A stretch of DNA of 64,000 nucleotides, taken from NCBI RefSeq assembly GCF_046292825.1, contig NZ_JBKBQG010000001.1, forward strand, positions 248,001 to 312,000. The letters are read 5' to 3'. The position numbers and the translations under genes are program-made. This DNA is from Salinarimonas sp046292825 (GTDB taxonomy: Bacteria > Pseudomonadota > Alphaproteobacteria > Rhizobiales > Beijerinckiaceae). The notes below the pieces were generated by a model. That model saw nothing but the letters and a program-made list of their open reading frames with translations, did no database searches and was not told the DNA's origin. Below are positions 25,165 through 36,033 of the stretch, one piece after another (position 1 is the first letter of the stretch; each line of letters opens with the position of its first letter).

Positions 25165-26058
25165 GTGCCGACGCTCGCGCGGACGGATGCGGCCGACGGC
25201 CGGGCGGGCGTCGCCTGGCTCCTCGCCGACATGACGCTCGTCGCGATCATGGCGGCGATCGTGAAGGCGCAGGGCGCGACCTATCCGGCGGTGCAGCTCG
25301 TCTTCCTGCGCGCGGTGATCGGCCTCCTCGCGATCGCTCCGCTCGTCTGGCGTCACCGGGCGCGGGTGATCGGCACGCGCCGCCCCGGCCGCCACCTGTT
25401 CCGCGTCGCCTGCAACGCGGCGGCGCTCACGGGCAATTTCGCGGCGCTCGCCGCGCTGCCGCTCGCCCTCGTCACCGCGATCGGCTTCACGCGGCCCCTC
25501 GTCACCATGGCGCTCGCGGTCCTGCTGCTCGGCGAGCGGGTGGCGGCCGCGCGCTGGCTCTACGCGGCGGCGGGGCTCGTCGCGGTCGTGGCGATGGTCG
25601 CGCCGGGCGTGGCCGCGGCCGAGACGGGGCTGCTCGCGGCGGGCGCGTCCGTCCTGTTCGGATCCCTCGCCACCGTCCAGACGCGGGCTCTGCGCGCGGA
25701 GAGCCCGACGACGCTGATGGTGTTCTACACGCTGGGCCTCGGCATCCTCACCGCACCCTTCGCGGCGATGGCGTGGGTGCCGGTGGCGCGCGGCGACGTC
25801 GTCGCGATCGTCTGCGCGGGGCTTCTCGCCCAGGCGGGGCAATATTGCTTCCTGCGCGCCTACCGCGCCGCGCCCGCGAGCGTGCTCGCGCCGATCGGCT
25901 ACCTCTCGCTCGTGTTCGCGGCGGCGACGGGCTTCCTCGTCTTCGGCGAGCGACCGACCTGGACGATGGCCGCGGGGGCCGCGCTGATCGTCCTCATCCT
26001 GCACCTCGACGCGCGCGCGGCCCGCCGCGCAGCGAGAGGCGGGAAGACGGACCCCTGA
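25165..26058 (+). CDS. EamA/DMT-family transporter
   Basis: This 297-residue inner-membrane protein has about ten helices in two EamA repeats. Typical blocks are VQLVFLRAVIGLLAIAPLVW in the first and APIGYLSLVFAAATGFLVFG in the second. The start is a GTG at 25165, three bases after the deacetylase stop, so it is the third gene of the ROK arm. DMT carriers usually export amino acids, small metabolites or drugs. Here it may remove a by-product of the pathway, but nothing in the sequence sets the substrate. Confidence 0.9.
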   Translation: MPTLARTDAADGRAGVAWLLADMTLVAIMAAIVKAQGATYPAVQLVFLRAVIGLLAIAPLVWRHRARVIGTRRPGRHLFRVACNAAALTGNFAALAALPLALVTAIGFTRPLVTMALAVLLLGERVAAARWLYAAAGLVAVVAMVAPGVAAAETGLLAAGASVLFGSLATVQTRALRAESPTTLMVFYTLGLGILTAPFAAMAWVPVARGDVVAIVCAGLLAQAGQYCFLRAYRAAPASVLAPIGYLSLVFAAATGFLVFGERPTWTMAAGAALIVLILHLDARAARRAARGGKTDP

Positions 26059-26070
26059 CGCGGCGCCGCC

Positions 26071-26898
26071 TCAGCGCCGCCAGCCGAGCTTCGCCTCGAC
26101 GCGCGCGGCGCTCTCGCGCACGAGATCGACGAGATCGGGCGCCTCGGGGCCCGCCTTGCGCTCGGGGACCACGATCGAGATCGTCGCGCGGCAGACGCCG
26201 TCCGGGTCCTGGATCGGGGAGGCGATGCAGGCGACCGCGAAATCGGATTCGCCCGCCTGGATCGACAGCCGTGCGGCGAGCGCCTCGCGGGAGGAGCGCG
26301 CGAGGACGACGGGATCGGTCTCCGCGCGCCCCGTCGGCGAGGGCCGGCCGCAGCGGGCGAACAGAGCCACGAGATCCTCCTCGCTCATGTGGCCGACGAG
26401 GAGGCGCCCGGAGGCCGTCCAGTTCAACGGCGTGCGCGTGCCGACGCGCGAGGTCACCTGGAAATGGTCGCGCCCCTCCATCATCGCGAGCACCACCATG
26501 TCGTCCCCGTCCCGCCCGCAGATCTGGACCGTCTCGCCCGATTGCGCGGCGAGGCGGTGCATCACGCTCGTCGCGGCCGAGAGGAGATCGACGTTGCGCG
26601 CATAAGCGAGCCCGTAGCGGTAGAGCCGCGGGCCGAGCCAGAGCGCCCCGCCGGGATCGCGCTCGAGCACGTCCTTCTCCACGAGATCGTCGATGAGCCC
26701 GTAGACCGTCGAGAGCGGGGCCCCGACGGCGCGCGCCACCTCGTAGGCGGTGCACGCCTCGCCCTTCGTCTGGAGATGATCGAGGATCTGGAGAACGCGC
26801 TCGATCCCGCTCGTGCGCGAGCGGCGCGGCGGCGCCTGGTCCTGCGCCTCGGCGCCTGCCTCAAGCGCCGCGAGAGCCGCCCTGTCACCCTTCGCCAT
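26071..26898 (-). CDS. IclR-family transcriptional regulator
   Basis: This 275-residue protein has a winged-helix domain (about 30-95; SGIERVLQILDHLQTKGEAC, ending in YGLIDDLVEKDVL) and a C-terminal ligand-binding GAF-like domain with LPS-like PLNWTASGRLLVGH and the usual late VACIASPIQD. The ATG at 26898 is preferred over the one at 26943 because AGGAGGGG stands eight bases before it. It is the last gene of the minus-strand peptide-transporter operon and the likely regulator. The candidate operator is the cluster of GCGGCAT-type half-sites upstream of the binding-protein gene at 35690-35740. Confidence 0.92.
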   Translation of the reverse strand: MAKGDRAALAALEAGAEAQDQAPPRRSRTSGIERVLQILDHLQTKGEACTAYEVARAVGAPLSTVYGLIDDLVEKDVLERDPGGALWLGPRLYRYGLAYARNVDLLSAATSVMHRLAAQSGETVQICGRDGDDMVVLAMMEGRDHFQVTSRVGTRTPLNWTASGRLLVGHMSEEDLVALFARCGRPSPTGRAETDPVVLARSSREALAARLSIQAGESDFAVACIASPIQDPDGVCRATISIVVPERKAGPEAPDLVDLVRESAARVEAKLGWRR

Positions 26899-26991
26899 GC
26901 GAGCCCCTCCTGCGTGCGCGACACGCGCGTCCGCCACCGACATAGCGCAGCCGGCCCGGTGCGGTCAGGCCGGCCGGCACGAAAACCGCGA

Positions 26992-28203
26992 TCAGTCCGG
27001 CCATCGCGACAGGCCCGCCTCCCGCGCGCGCTCGCGTTCGGGAAACGGCGTGACGATCGGCTCGTTCGCCCCGCGCGCCCGCTCGAGCTCATCGAGGAGG
27101 CGGCGCGCGACGACGTGCTCCTCCTCCGGGTGCAGATTGCAGGGGTCGAGATAGAAGAAGCCGCGCTCGGCCTCGTGGTCGCGGGCGATCACCGGCGGAT
27201 CGCCCGCCGCGAGCCGGTCGACGAGGTCCCAGGCGCTGATGCGCGCCGTCTCGGGATCGACGCTCACCTTCAGGCGATCGAGGGGATTGCCGGTGGGATC
27301 GGGGAGGATCTCGGCGCGGATGCCGGCGCGCTCGCGGAGCGTCTCGACCCACAGCGCGAGAGCGCGCCCCTCCCGTGCCCGCACGGCCGCGTGGTCGCGC
27401 CGCGCCCACGCGTCGAGCGCCGCGATCGTGCCGGCGATGCTCTCCTTGCCCACCTTCATGCCGCGGCCGATGCCGCGGTTCTGCAGATAGGCCGCGCGCA
27501 CGAGCTCCTTCCGGCCCGCGACGATGCCCGCGGTCGGCCCGCCCAGGAACTTGTGGGCGGAATAGAGCGCGAGATCGGCGCCTTGCGCGACGAAGCCCCG
27601 CAGGTCGTATTCGGAGGCCGCGTCCACGACGACCGGCACCCCGCGCGACCGGCAGATCTCGACGAAGGTCGAGAAGGGGATCTGCCCGTGATCGACCACG
27701 TGGTGGGAGACGACGTAGACCGCCGCCGCCGTCTGCGGGCCGATCGCGCCGGCGAGCTGGTAGGCGTGCGCGCTCGTCGCCTGGCCGACGGGGACGACGC
27801 GGGCGCCCGCGAGGCGGATCGCCTGCTCGACGGGCGCGCCGTAGGAGACCATGTGACCGGCGAGCACCGGCACCTCGCTCTTCAGACCGCTCGCGTCGGG
27901 CAGGCGCTCGATCGCGAGGAGATCGGTGCCCGTCATCGCCGCGGCGACGCCGAGCGTCACGGCGGCCGAGCAGGAGGCGGTGACGAAGCCCGCCTCCGCC
28001 CCGGTCGCCTGCGCGATGGCGCGGCTCGCCGCTCTCTGGAGATCGGCGATCTCCGTCCATTGCGTGAGGATCTCGCCCATGATCGCGACCGTCTCCGGCA
28101 CCGCGATCGAGGCGCCGAGCGAGGTCATCGTGCCCGAGACGTTGATCACGGGGCGCAGCCCCAAGCGGGCGCGGATGTCGGATGGCCGGTCGTTGGTGGA
28201 CAT
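26992..28203 (-). CDS. SelA-like PLP-dependent enzyme (DgaE-like)
   Basis: This 403-residue fold-type I PLP enzyme belongs to COG1921. It has the cofactor Asp in VVDAASEYD (192-200), the Schiff-base Lys in SAHKFLGGPTAG (Lys218), and a conserved N-terminus RPVINVSGTMTSLGASIAVP. True selenocysteine synthases have a tRNA-binding N-terminal domain of about 80 residues that is missing here. Family relatives include D-glucosaminate-6-phosphate ammonia-lyase and proteins found beside EF_0837-type amidohydrolases, as in this operon. Probable role: alpha,beta-elimination of ammonia from an amino acid or amino sugar acid, giving an enamine that RidA could hydrolyse. The substrate is unknown. Confidence 0.87.
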   Translation of the reverse strand: MSTNDRPSDIRARLGLRPVINVSGTMTSLGASIAVPETVAIMGEILTQWTEIADLQRAASRAIAQATGAEAGFVTASCSAAVTLGVAAAMTGTDLLAIERLPDASGLKSEVPVLAGHMVSYGAPVEQAIRLAGARVVPVGQATSAHAYQLAGAIGPQTAAAVYVVSHHVVDHGQIPFSTFVEICRSRGVPVVVDAASEYDLRGFVAQGADLALYSAHKFLGGPTAGIVAGRKELVRAAYLQNRGIGRGMKVGKESIAGTIAALDAWARRDHAAVRAREGRALALWVETLRERAGIRAEILPDPTGNPLDRLKVSVDPETARISAWDLVDRLAAGDPPVIARDHEAERGFFYLDPCNLHPEEEHVVARRLLDELERARGANEPIVTPFPERERAREAGLSRWPD

Positions 28204-28266
28204 GGTGGTGGCGTCCTCTCTTTATCCGTCAGAGGCTGTGCATTTTCGGCCGACTACATCGAAGCC

Positions 28267-28441
28267 GTCATTCCGGGGCGCGAAGCGATCCCGGAATCCA
28301 GACTCCCGACCTCGGATGAGCAGCCTATAGGCTGCGTCCTTCGACGCAGAAACTGCTTGAAGTTGCGCAGCGAGCGCGCATGCGCGCTCGGTCGAACGTG
28401 GGGGTTCTGGGTTCCGGGCTCGCTTCGCGCCCCGGAATGAC
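28267..28441 (+). repeat. Dispersed palindromic element, copy A (175 bp)
   Basis: The ends are inverted repeats: GTCATTCCGGGGCGCGAAGC at the left and its complement at the right. Inside is the palindrome GCAGCCTATAGGCTGC and, towards the right, GAGCGCGCATGCGCGCTC. It lies between the end of the RidA gene and the start of the SelA-like gene. Copies B (50096), C (56816) and D (62272) share this plan; C and D are in the opposite orientation. Confidence 0.92.
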
Positions 28442-28465
28442 GGTAGGGGGAACACATGCAGCCTC

Positions 28466-28995
28466 TCAGCGGAAGGCGACGATCGCCTCGATCTCGACCG
28501 TGATGCCGTTCGGCAGCGAGCCGAGGCCGACCGCCGAGCGGGCGTGGACGCCGCGCTCGCCGAACACGTCGTGGAAGAGATCCGAGCAGCCGTTCACCAC
28601 TTTCGGGTGGTCGGTGAAGTCCGGCGTGGCGTTGACCATGCCGAAGAGCTTGACGATGCGCACGACGCGCTCGAGATCGCCGAGGGCGGCCTGCATCACG
28701 GCGACGAGGTTGATCCCCGTGAGCCGCGCATGCGCATAGGCCTCCTCGACGCCGACATCCGCGCCGACCTTGCCGGCATGCAGCCGTCCGTCGGGATGGG
28801 TCGGCCCTTGTCCGGAGAGGTAGAGGAGATCGCCCTGCACCACGTGCGTGACGAAATTGCCGATCGGCGGGGGCGGCGCCGGCAGCGCGATCCCGAGCCG
28901 CTCGAGACGGGCGATGGCGGTGTCTTCTGCCGTCTCGCGCGGGGCGAGGGGGCGGGTTGTCGACTTCACGGGGTGCGACTCCGAACGCGTGGTCT

Positions 28996-28999
<4 letters not shown>
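28466..28999 (-). CDS. RidA-family (YjgF/UK114) enamine/imine deaminase
   Basis: The 177-residue product has an N-terminal extension of about 40 residues before the chorismate-mutase-like RidA fold. In HARSAVGLGSLPNG the Arg corresponds to the catalytic Arg105 of RidA, and EIEAIVAF carries the following acidic residue. RidA proteins form trimers and hydrolyse enamine/imine intermediates such as 2-aminoacrylate released by PLP enzymes. Its placement in one operon with a PLP-dependent elimination enzyme suggests a dedicated partner. The start overlaps the stop of the oligopeptide ATPase gene by ATGA. Confidence 0.9.
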
Positions 29000-30991
<1,992 letters not shown>

Positions 30992-31004
<13 letters not shown>

Positions 31005-32206
31005 CCGCAATGGGGGCAGGAATGGCGTCCGCCGCTCTCCGGCCGATGGCGGCGCGCCGAGATCGCTTCCGCCCCGAGCACGGCGTAGCGCGGCTCGAAG
31101 ATCCGCGACAGCCGCGAGCGGGCGCCGTGACTGTCGACCACCTCGAGATCGCCGTCGACGACGTCGAACACGGTCAGCTCCGCCTTCTCGCCGGGGGCGA
31201 GCCGCTCGCAGCCGGGGCGGCGGATCGCCCGGCGCGGCGCGCGCGTCACCGCCTCGACCACGTCCTCGAGCCGCATGCCGAGCGCGTGCAGCTTCGACAT
31301 CGTGGTGGCGAGATCCCAGACCGCTCCATCCATCGAGCGGTTGTGGAGGTCGGTCGAGATCGTCGTCGGCTTCAGCCCGCGCGCGAGCGCGGCGGCGCCG
31401 ACGTCGAAGGAGAACGAGGCCCCGCCATGCCCGACGTCGAGCACGATGCCGCGCGCGGCCGCGTCCTCGACGAGGCGGTAGAGCTCCTCGTCCTCGAGCA
31501 GCGAGCCGCCCTGCTTGCCGTTGAAGCAATGGGTGACGATGTCGCCCTCCTCGAGCAGGCCGAGGATCTCGTCGTAGAGCGGCGGCGGCTCGCCGACATG
31601 CACCATCACCGGCAGCTTCAGGATGCGCGAGAGCTTCTTGCCGAGCTTCACCGGCACGAGGTCCCACCCGCCCGTGATCACGGCGCTCGCGCGGACCTTG
31701 ATGCCGACGATCGCGTCCGCGTTGCGGCGCACGACGTCGAGCGTGCGGTCGATGTCGATCGAGCGCATGTCCATCAGCTCGCTGACCCGGTTGCAGGCGA
31801 CGAGGCCGATGGAGCCGAGATTGAGGAAGGCGTAGACGTTCTCCCGCGCCGGCTCGATCACGAAGCGACGCATCCCGGCGAAATTGGCCTCGCCGGCCGA
31901 GCCCGCGTCGACGATCGTGGTGACGCCGCGCTCGGCGCCGCATTGGGCGGGCTCGATCGAGATGTCGGTGCCGCCCCAATAGACGTGGGCGTGCAGGTCG
32001 GTCCAGCCCGCGCAGAGATAGGCGCCGGCGACGTCGAGAACGCGCGGATCCTCGCCCGTCTCGATGCGCGGACCCGCCTCGAGGATGGCGCCCTCGCGGG
32101 AGACGAGCACGTCCACCCGCGGCGGCAGCGCGCCGACGAATCCGATCGGGGTCGCGTTGCGGATCAGGAGAGGCCGCTCCTGCGGCGCGAAGCGATTGTC
32201 GAGCAT
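30992..32206 (-). CDS. EF_0837-type amidohydrolase/deacetylase metalloenzyme
   Basis: The 404-residue protein is an amidohydrolase-superfamily TIM barrel with a binuclear metal site. HAHVYWGG holds the HxH pair (72, 74), GIKVRAS the likely carboxylated Lys170, VHVGEPPP His203, THCFNGKQG His226, and STDLHNRS the catalytic Asp286. The block pattern fits COG3964 (EF_0837/AHA_3915), whose members occur beside SelA-like PLP enzymes, as here. It would deacylate or open an amide or cyclic amide imported by the surrounding ABC system. An unusual short tail ends CPHCGWLS. It sits between the DppC and DppD genes, overlapping both. Confidence 0.88.
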
Positions 32207-33114
32207 CAGACGTCCTTGGCGAGGCGCGGATCGAGGAAGTCGCGCAGCCCGTCCCCGACGAGCTGGAGCGAGAGCACGGTGAGGACGATCGCCGCCCCCG
32301 GAGCCCACATGATCCAGGGCGCCGCGTCGAGGAATTGACGGCCGACCGAGATCATCGTGCCCCAGGTCGGCACCTGCGGCGACACGCCGACGCCCAGGAA
32401 CGAGAGCCCGGCCTCGGCGAGGATGGCGTTGGCGAAGACGAAGGTCGCCTGCACGAGGAGCGGCGAGACGACGTTGCGCAACACGTGCCGCACGAGGATG
32501 ACGGGCGTCGGCACCCCGAGCGCGCGCGCCGCCTCCACATAGGGCAATTCGCGGATGACGAGCGTCGAGGCGCGCACGACGCGGGCGATGCGCGGCGCGT
32601 AGACGATTGCGAGCGCGATCACCACGTTCGCCGCCGACGGGCCGAGCGCGGCGACGAGCGCGATCGCGAGGAGGATGTCGGGAAAGGCCATCATCGCGTC
32701 GACGACCCGCGAGATCGGCGCGTCGAGCCGGCGGAAGAAGCCCGCGAGAAGCCCGAGCGTCACCCCGGCGAGCGCGGCGAGGATCACGACCGCGAAGCCG
32801 ACCGCGAGCGAGGTGCGGCCCGCGTAGAGGAGCCTCGTGAATACGTCGCGCCCGAGCTCGTCCGTCCCCATCCAATGGACGAGGCTCGGCGCCTGGAGCC
32901 GGTTGCGCACCGCGAGCTGCATCGGGTCGTGCGGCGTCGCGAAGGGGGCGGCGATGGCGAGGAGCACGATCGCGAGGAGGACGAGCGCGCCGATCGCCGC
33001 GCTCGGGCGCCGGGCGAGGCGCAGGATCGCCGGCCGCTCGCGCCGCGCCTTCGGCCGCGCGCGCCCGCCCGCCGCGTCGGCGGGTCCCGTCCGCGATGTG
33101 GTGAGCGCGCCCAT
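32206..33114 (-). CDS. Peptide-type ABC permease (DppC/OppC)
   Basis: This 302-residue permease has a first helix IGALVLLAIVLLAIAAPFAT followed by HWMGTDELGRDVFTRLLYAG, a hallmark of DppC. The coupling loop is EAARALGVPTPVILVRHVLR, and LAEAGLSFLGVG is near the end. Both neighbours overlap by one base (TGATG), so the whole set is translationally coupled. Confidence 0.95.
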   Translation of the reverse strand: MGALTTSRTGPADAAGGRARPKARRERPAILRLARRPSAAIGALVLLAIVLLAIAAPFATPHDPMQLAVRNRLQAPSLVHWMGTDELGRDVFTRLLYAGRTSLAVGFAVVILAALAGVTLGLLAGFFRRLDAPISRVVDAMMAFPDILLAIALVAALGPSAANVVIALAIVYAPRIARVVRASTLVIRELPYVEAARALGVPTPVILVRHVLRNVVSPLLVQATFVFANAILAEAGLSFLGVGVSPQVPTWGTMISVGRQFLDAAPWIMWAPGAAIVLTVLSLQLVGDGLRDFLDPRLAKDV

Positions 33115-34055
33115 CAGTAGCGCACCCGCGGGTCGATGGCGAGGTAGAGCATGTCGATCGCGAAGTTGACGAGAACGTAGAGGCTCGCCACGACGAGCAA
33201 CGCCCCCTGGATGACCGGATAGTCGCGCCGCAGCACGGCGGAGACGATGAGATTGCCGACGCCGGGAAGGCCGAACACCGTCTCGGTGACGATCGCCCCC
33301 GAGATCAGGAGCGCCGCGGTCAGCCCGACGACGGTGAGGATCGGGATGAGCGCGTTCTTGAGCGCGTGGCGCAGGACGACGCGCGTCTCGCTCATGCCCT
33401 TGGCGCGCGCGGTGCGGACGTAGTCGTCGTTGAGGACGTCGAGCAGCGAGGCGCGGGTGAAGCGCATGATCAGCGCCGAACTGACGAGCCCGAGCGCGGT
33501 CGCCGGCAGGACGAGGTGGCGCATCCGCTCGAGGAAGCCCGCGCCCGGCCCGCCATAGCCGGAGGTCGGGAACCAGCCGAGCTTGACCGCGAAGACCTGC
33601 ATCAGCACGAGCCCGAGCCAGAAGCTCGGAACGCTCGCCGCGAACATCGCGAGGCTCGTCGAGACCTGGTCAAACGCGCCCCCGCGCCGATAGGCGGCGA
33701 GGATGCCGACCGGCAGCGCGATCGCGGTCGCGATGGAGAGCGAGAACAGGGTCAGGAAGAAGGTCGGCTCGGCCCGCAGGAGGAGCGCGCGCGTCACCGG
33801 CATGTCGAGGAAGATCGAATGCCCGAGATCCCCCCGCATCAGGCTCGCGACGTAGAGCACGTATTGCTCGCCGATCGTGCGATCGAGGCCGAGCCGCGTG
33901 CGCAGCGCCGCGATGTCCTCGCCCGTCGCCTCCGGCCCGAGCATGACGGCGGCCGGGTCGCCCGGCGTGACGCGCACGATCACGAACACGATCGTGACGA
34001 CGAGCGCCATCACCACGAGCATGCCGACGAGACGATTGAGGACGGCGCGCGCCAT
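33114..34055 (-). CDS. Peptide-type ABC permease (DppB/OppB)
   Basis: This 313-residue permease starts with the usual DppB helix (MLVVMALVVTIVFVIVRVTP GDP). It contains YVRTARAKGMSETRVVLRHA as the ATPase-coupling loop and ends DMLYLAIDPRVRY, the family-typical terminus. It follows the binding-protein gene after an 82-base gap that holds a very strong hairpin. Confidence 0.95.
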   Translation of the reverse strand: MARAVLNRLVGMLVVMALVVTIVFVIVRVTPGDPAAVMLGPEATGEDIAALRTRLGLDRTIGEQYVLYVASLMRGDLGHSIFLDMPVTRALLLRAEPTFFLTLFSLSIATAIALPVGILAAYRRGGAFDQVSTSLAMFAASVPSFWLGLVLMQVFAVKLGWFPTSGYGGPGAGFLERMRHLVLPATALGLVSSALIMRFTRASLLDVLNDDYVRTARAKGMSETRVVLRHALKNALIPILTVVGLTAALLISGAIVTETVFGLPGVGNLIVSAVLRRDYPVIQGALLVVASLYVLVNFAIDMLYLAIDPRVRY

Positions 34056-34092
34056 GGATCGCCGAGGCTCCGTTTCGGGGAAGGGGAGGATG

Positions 34093-34132
34093 GCGCGGCC
34101 GCGGCGCGAGGGATCGCGCGCCGCGGCCGCGC
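34093..34132. promoter_or_regulatory. Perfect 16-bp stem-loop between binding-protein and permease genes
   Basis: GCGCGGCCGCGGCGCG (34093-34108) is exactly complementary to CGCGCCGCGGCCGCGC (34117-34132) around an 8-base loop. There is no T-tract, so it is not a classical terminator. Its place just after the binding-protein stop fits an mRNA-stabilising or partial-termination hairpin that keeps binding protein in excess over membrane subunits, as in other binding-protein operons. Confidence 0.7.
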
Positions 34133-34137
34133 ACCAA

Positions 34138-35664
34138 TCAACGCAGGTAGGCGTTCCAGAAGTACGGCCAGGGCGCCGGCACCACGCCTTCCAGGTTCGG
34201 GGCCTTCGCCGCGAGCGCGTTGAAGTTCCCGACCTTGTAGGCGGGCGCCTCCTCGTAGATCACCCGCTGCACGTCGGCGAAGAGCGCGATGCGCGCGTCG
34301 CGGTCGCTCTGCGTGTTGAAGGCCTCGAGCGCCGCGGCCTTCGCGGGGGACGCCCACCAGCCCGGCGAGGTGTCCGACATGATCCCCATCAAGGACGGCT
34401 CGGGCAGGAAGGGGCTGTGGGTGATGTAGATGTCCCACAGAGCCGGGTCGGCGCGGCGCTGGGTGAGCGTCGCCCATTCCACCACGTCCATCTCGACCGT
34501 GAAGCCCGCCGCCTGCAGATAGGCCTGGGCGACCTCCGCCATCTTGTAGTGGAACTCGTATTGCCGGCTCGTGAGGATGCGCAGCGGCGTGCCGTCGTAG
34601 CCGGCCTCCGCGAGGAGCGCGCGCGCGGCCTCGGTATCGCCCTCCGGCCGGTAGGGCTCGGTGCCCTCCTGCGTGTGCCAGACATGCGAGCTCGGATACC
34701 AGGCGGCGTCGATCTCGAAGAAGTCCTCGGAGCCGAAGGCCGCGAGCATCATGTCCTCGGGCGCGAGCGCCGCCTGGACGGCCTTGCGGACGCGCAGGTC
34801 GGAGGCGAGCCCTTCCTTCGTGTTCATCACGAAGACCGGCCAGCCGAAGGGCGCGAGGATCACGGGCTCGGTCGCGCCCGACGCGATGCGCGGATAGGCC
34901 TCGACGGGCAGCGCGTCGACATAGGCGAACTGCCCCGCGACCGCGCCCTCGATGCGGGTGTTCGGATCGGGCACCGGCACGAAGCGGATCTCGTCGAGGA
35001 ATTGCCGGCGCGCGCCGCCATAGCCGTTCGGCTCTCCGTCGCGCGCCGCGTAATCCTCGAAGCGCACGAGCTGGATGTATTGGTCGGGAACGCGCGCCTC
35101 GAGACGATAGGGACCGGTGCCGACGATGTCGGAGAGCGGCTCCTGCGCGGCGTTCGCGGCCGGAATGACGATGGCGGCGGCGTTGTTGAAGGCGAGGAGC
35201 GCGGTCAGCGGCGCGTAGGGCGCGTTCAGGCGGACGACAATCGTGCGCTCGTCCTGCGCCTCGACGCTCTCGATCACCTCGGCCGCCTGACGCCCGCGCG
35301 TCGCGATGCGCATCCAGCGCTCGAGCGAGGCGACCGCGTCCTCCGCGCTCATGGTCGAGCCGTCGTGGAAGGCGACGCCCTCGCGCAGCCGGATCTCGTA
35401 GGTGCGCCCGTCGTCCGAGATCGTCGGCAGGTCCTCGGCGAGGAGCGGCGTGACGTTCCAGCTCTCGTCGAAGGTGTAGAGCGTCTCGAAGACGTGCTGC
35501 GTGATGATCCCGACGAGGTCCGCCGTCGAGGCCATCGGGTCGAGCGTCGGCGGCTCGCCGATCGTCGCCACGTCGATGACGCCGCCGCGCTCCTGCGCGA
35601 GGGCGATGCCGCTGACGGTCGTCAGCGCGAGCGCAGCGATCGCTGCGAGAACCGAGGCTTTCAT
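34138..35664 (-). CDS. Dpp/Opp-type periplasmic substrate-binding protein
   Basis: This 508-residue family 5 solute-binding protein has a Sec signal peptide (MKASVLAAIAALALTTVSGI, cut after ALA) and the mature start QERGGVIDVATIGEPPTLDP. Typical blocks are LLAEDLPTISDDGRTYEIRL REGVAFHDG and VGTGPYRLEARVP. Such proteins bind peptides but also opines, nickel chelates or amino-sugar derivatives, so the ligand is not given by the fold. The enzymes in the operon point to an N-acylated amino compound. It is first in an operon of nine minus-strand genes. Confidence 0.94.
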   Translation of the reverse strand: MKASVLAAIAALALTTVSGIALAQERGGVIDVATIGEPPTLDPMASTADLVGIITQHVFETLYTFDESWNVTPLLAEDLPTISDDGRTYEIRLREGVAFHDGSTMSAEDAVASLERWMRIATRGRQAAEVIESVEAQDERTIVVRLNAPYAPLTALLAFNNAAAIVIPAANAAQEPLSDIVGTGPYRLEARVPDQYIQLVRFEDYAARDGEPNGYGGARRQFLDEIRFVPVPDPNTRIEGAVAGQFAYVDALPVEAYPRIASGATEPVILAPFGWPVFVMNTKEGLASDLRVRKAVQAALAPEDMMLAAFGSEDFFEIDAAWYPSSHVWHTQEGTEPYRPEGDTEAARALLAEAGYDGTPLRILTSRQYEFHYKMAEVAQAYLQAAGFTVEMDVVEWATLTQRRADPALWDIYITHSPFLPEPSLMGIMSDTSPGWWASPAKAAALEAFNTQSDRDARIALFADVQRVIYEEAPAYKVGNFNALAAKAPNLEGVVPAPWPYFWNAYLR

Positions 35665-35689
35665 CGCGTTCTCTCCTCTATTCCGTTAT

Positions 35690-35740
35690 TGTGGCATAAG
35701 TGCTCTTGTTGCGGCATAGCCTCGCAAATCGAAATGCCGC
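35690..35740 (-). promoter_or_regulatory. Cluster of GYGGCAT half-sites upstream of the binding-protein gene
   Basis: GTGGCAT (35691-35697) and GCGGCAT (35711-35717) are direct repeats 20 bases apart. ATGCCGC (35734-35740) forms an inverted repeat with the second. They lie 26-76 bases before the start of the operon, where a regulator would act. The IclR protein encoded at the operon's end is the natural candidate. Confidence 0.5.
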
Positions 35741-36033
35741 GTCAAGGGAGCTTGCCCATACGTAAATCGCCCGACGCCGCGGGCGCGGCGCCGGGGGAGA
35801 GAGGGGTCTGGCGGGGTCTTGCGACGATGGGGGATGATGCTGTGCGCGGCGAGGAACGATACGACTCACGATCGCGCAACAGGGCACTTAGCGCCCGGCG
35901 ACGGCGTGGCAAGAGAGCCGGCTGAAAAATCTTCGATCGCAATTTCGGACGCCCGGCACACGGGCCGCCCGCCGTCCCCGAGGGCGGCGGGCGAGAGGGT
36001 CGCGTCGCAGGCGCGGCCGAACTCCGTCGGGAT
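35741..36033. other. Intergenic region without a supported gene
   Basis: This is the region between the peptide-transporter operon and the end of the ArsP-like gene. It has a GC-rich inverted repeat (CGCCGTCCCCGAGGGCGGCG) near 35970-35990, about 45-60 bases beyond the ArsP stop on its strand, which may help end that transcript. No protein-like frame was found. Confidence 0.4.

Noticed and set aside
15000..26000. Assigning the ASL-like gene as argH of arginine biosynthesis
   Set aside because: Signature motifs differ from ArgH, and the gene is translationally coupled within a sugar-transporter operon rather than near arg genes.
26992..28203. Calling the SelA-like gene a selenocysteine synthase
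   Set aside because: The N-terminal tRNA-binding domain is absent and no selB or tRNA-Sec is nearby; context favours a metabolic PLP enzyme.
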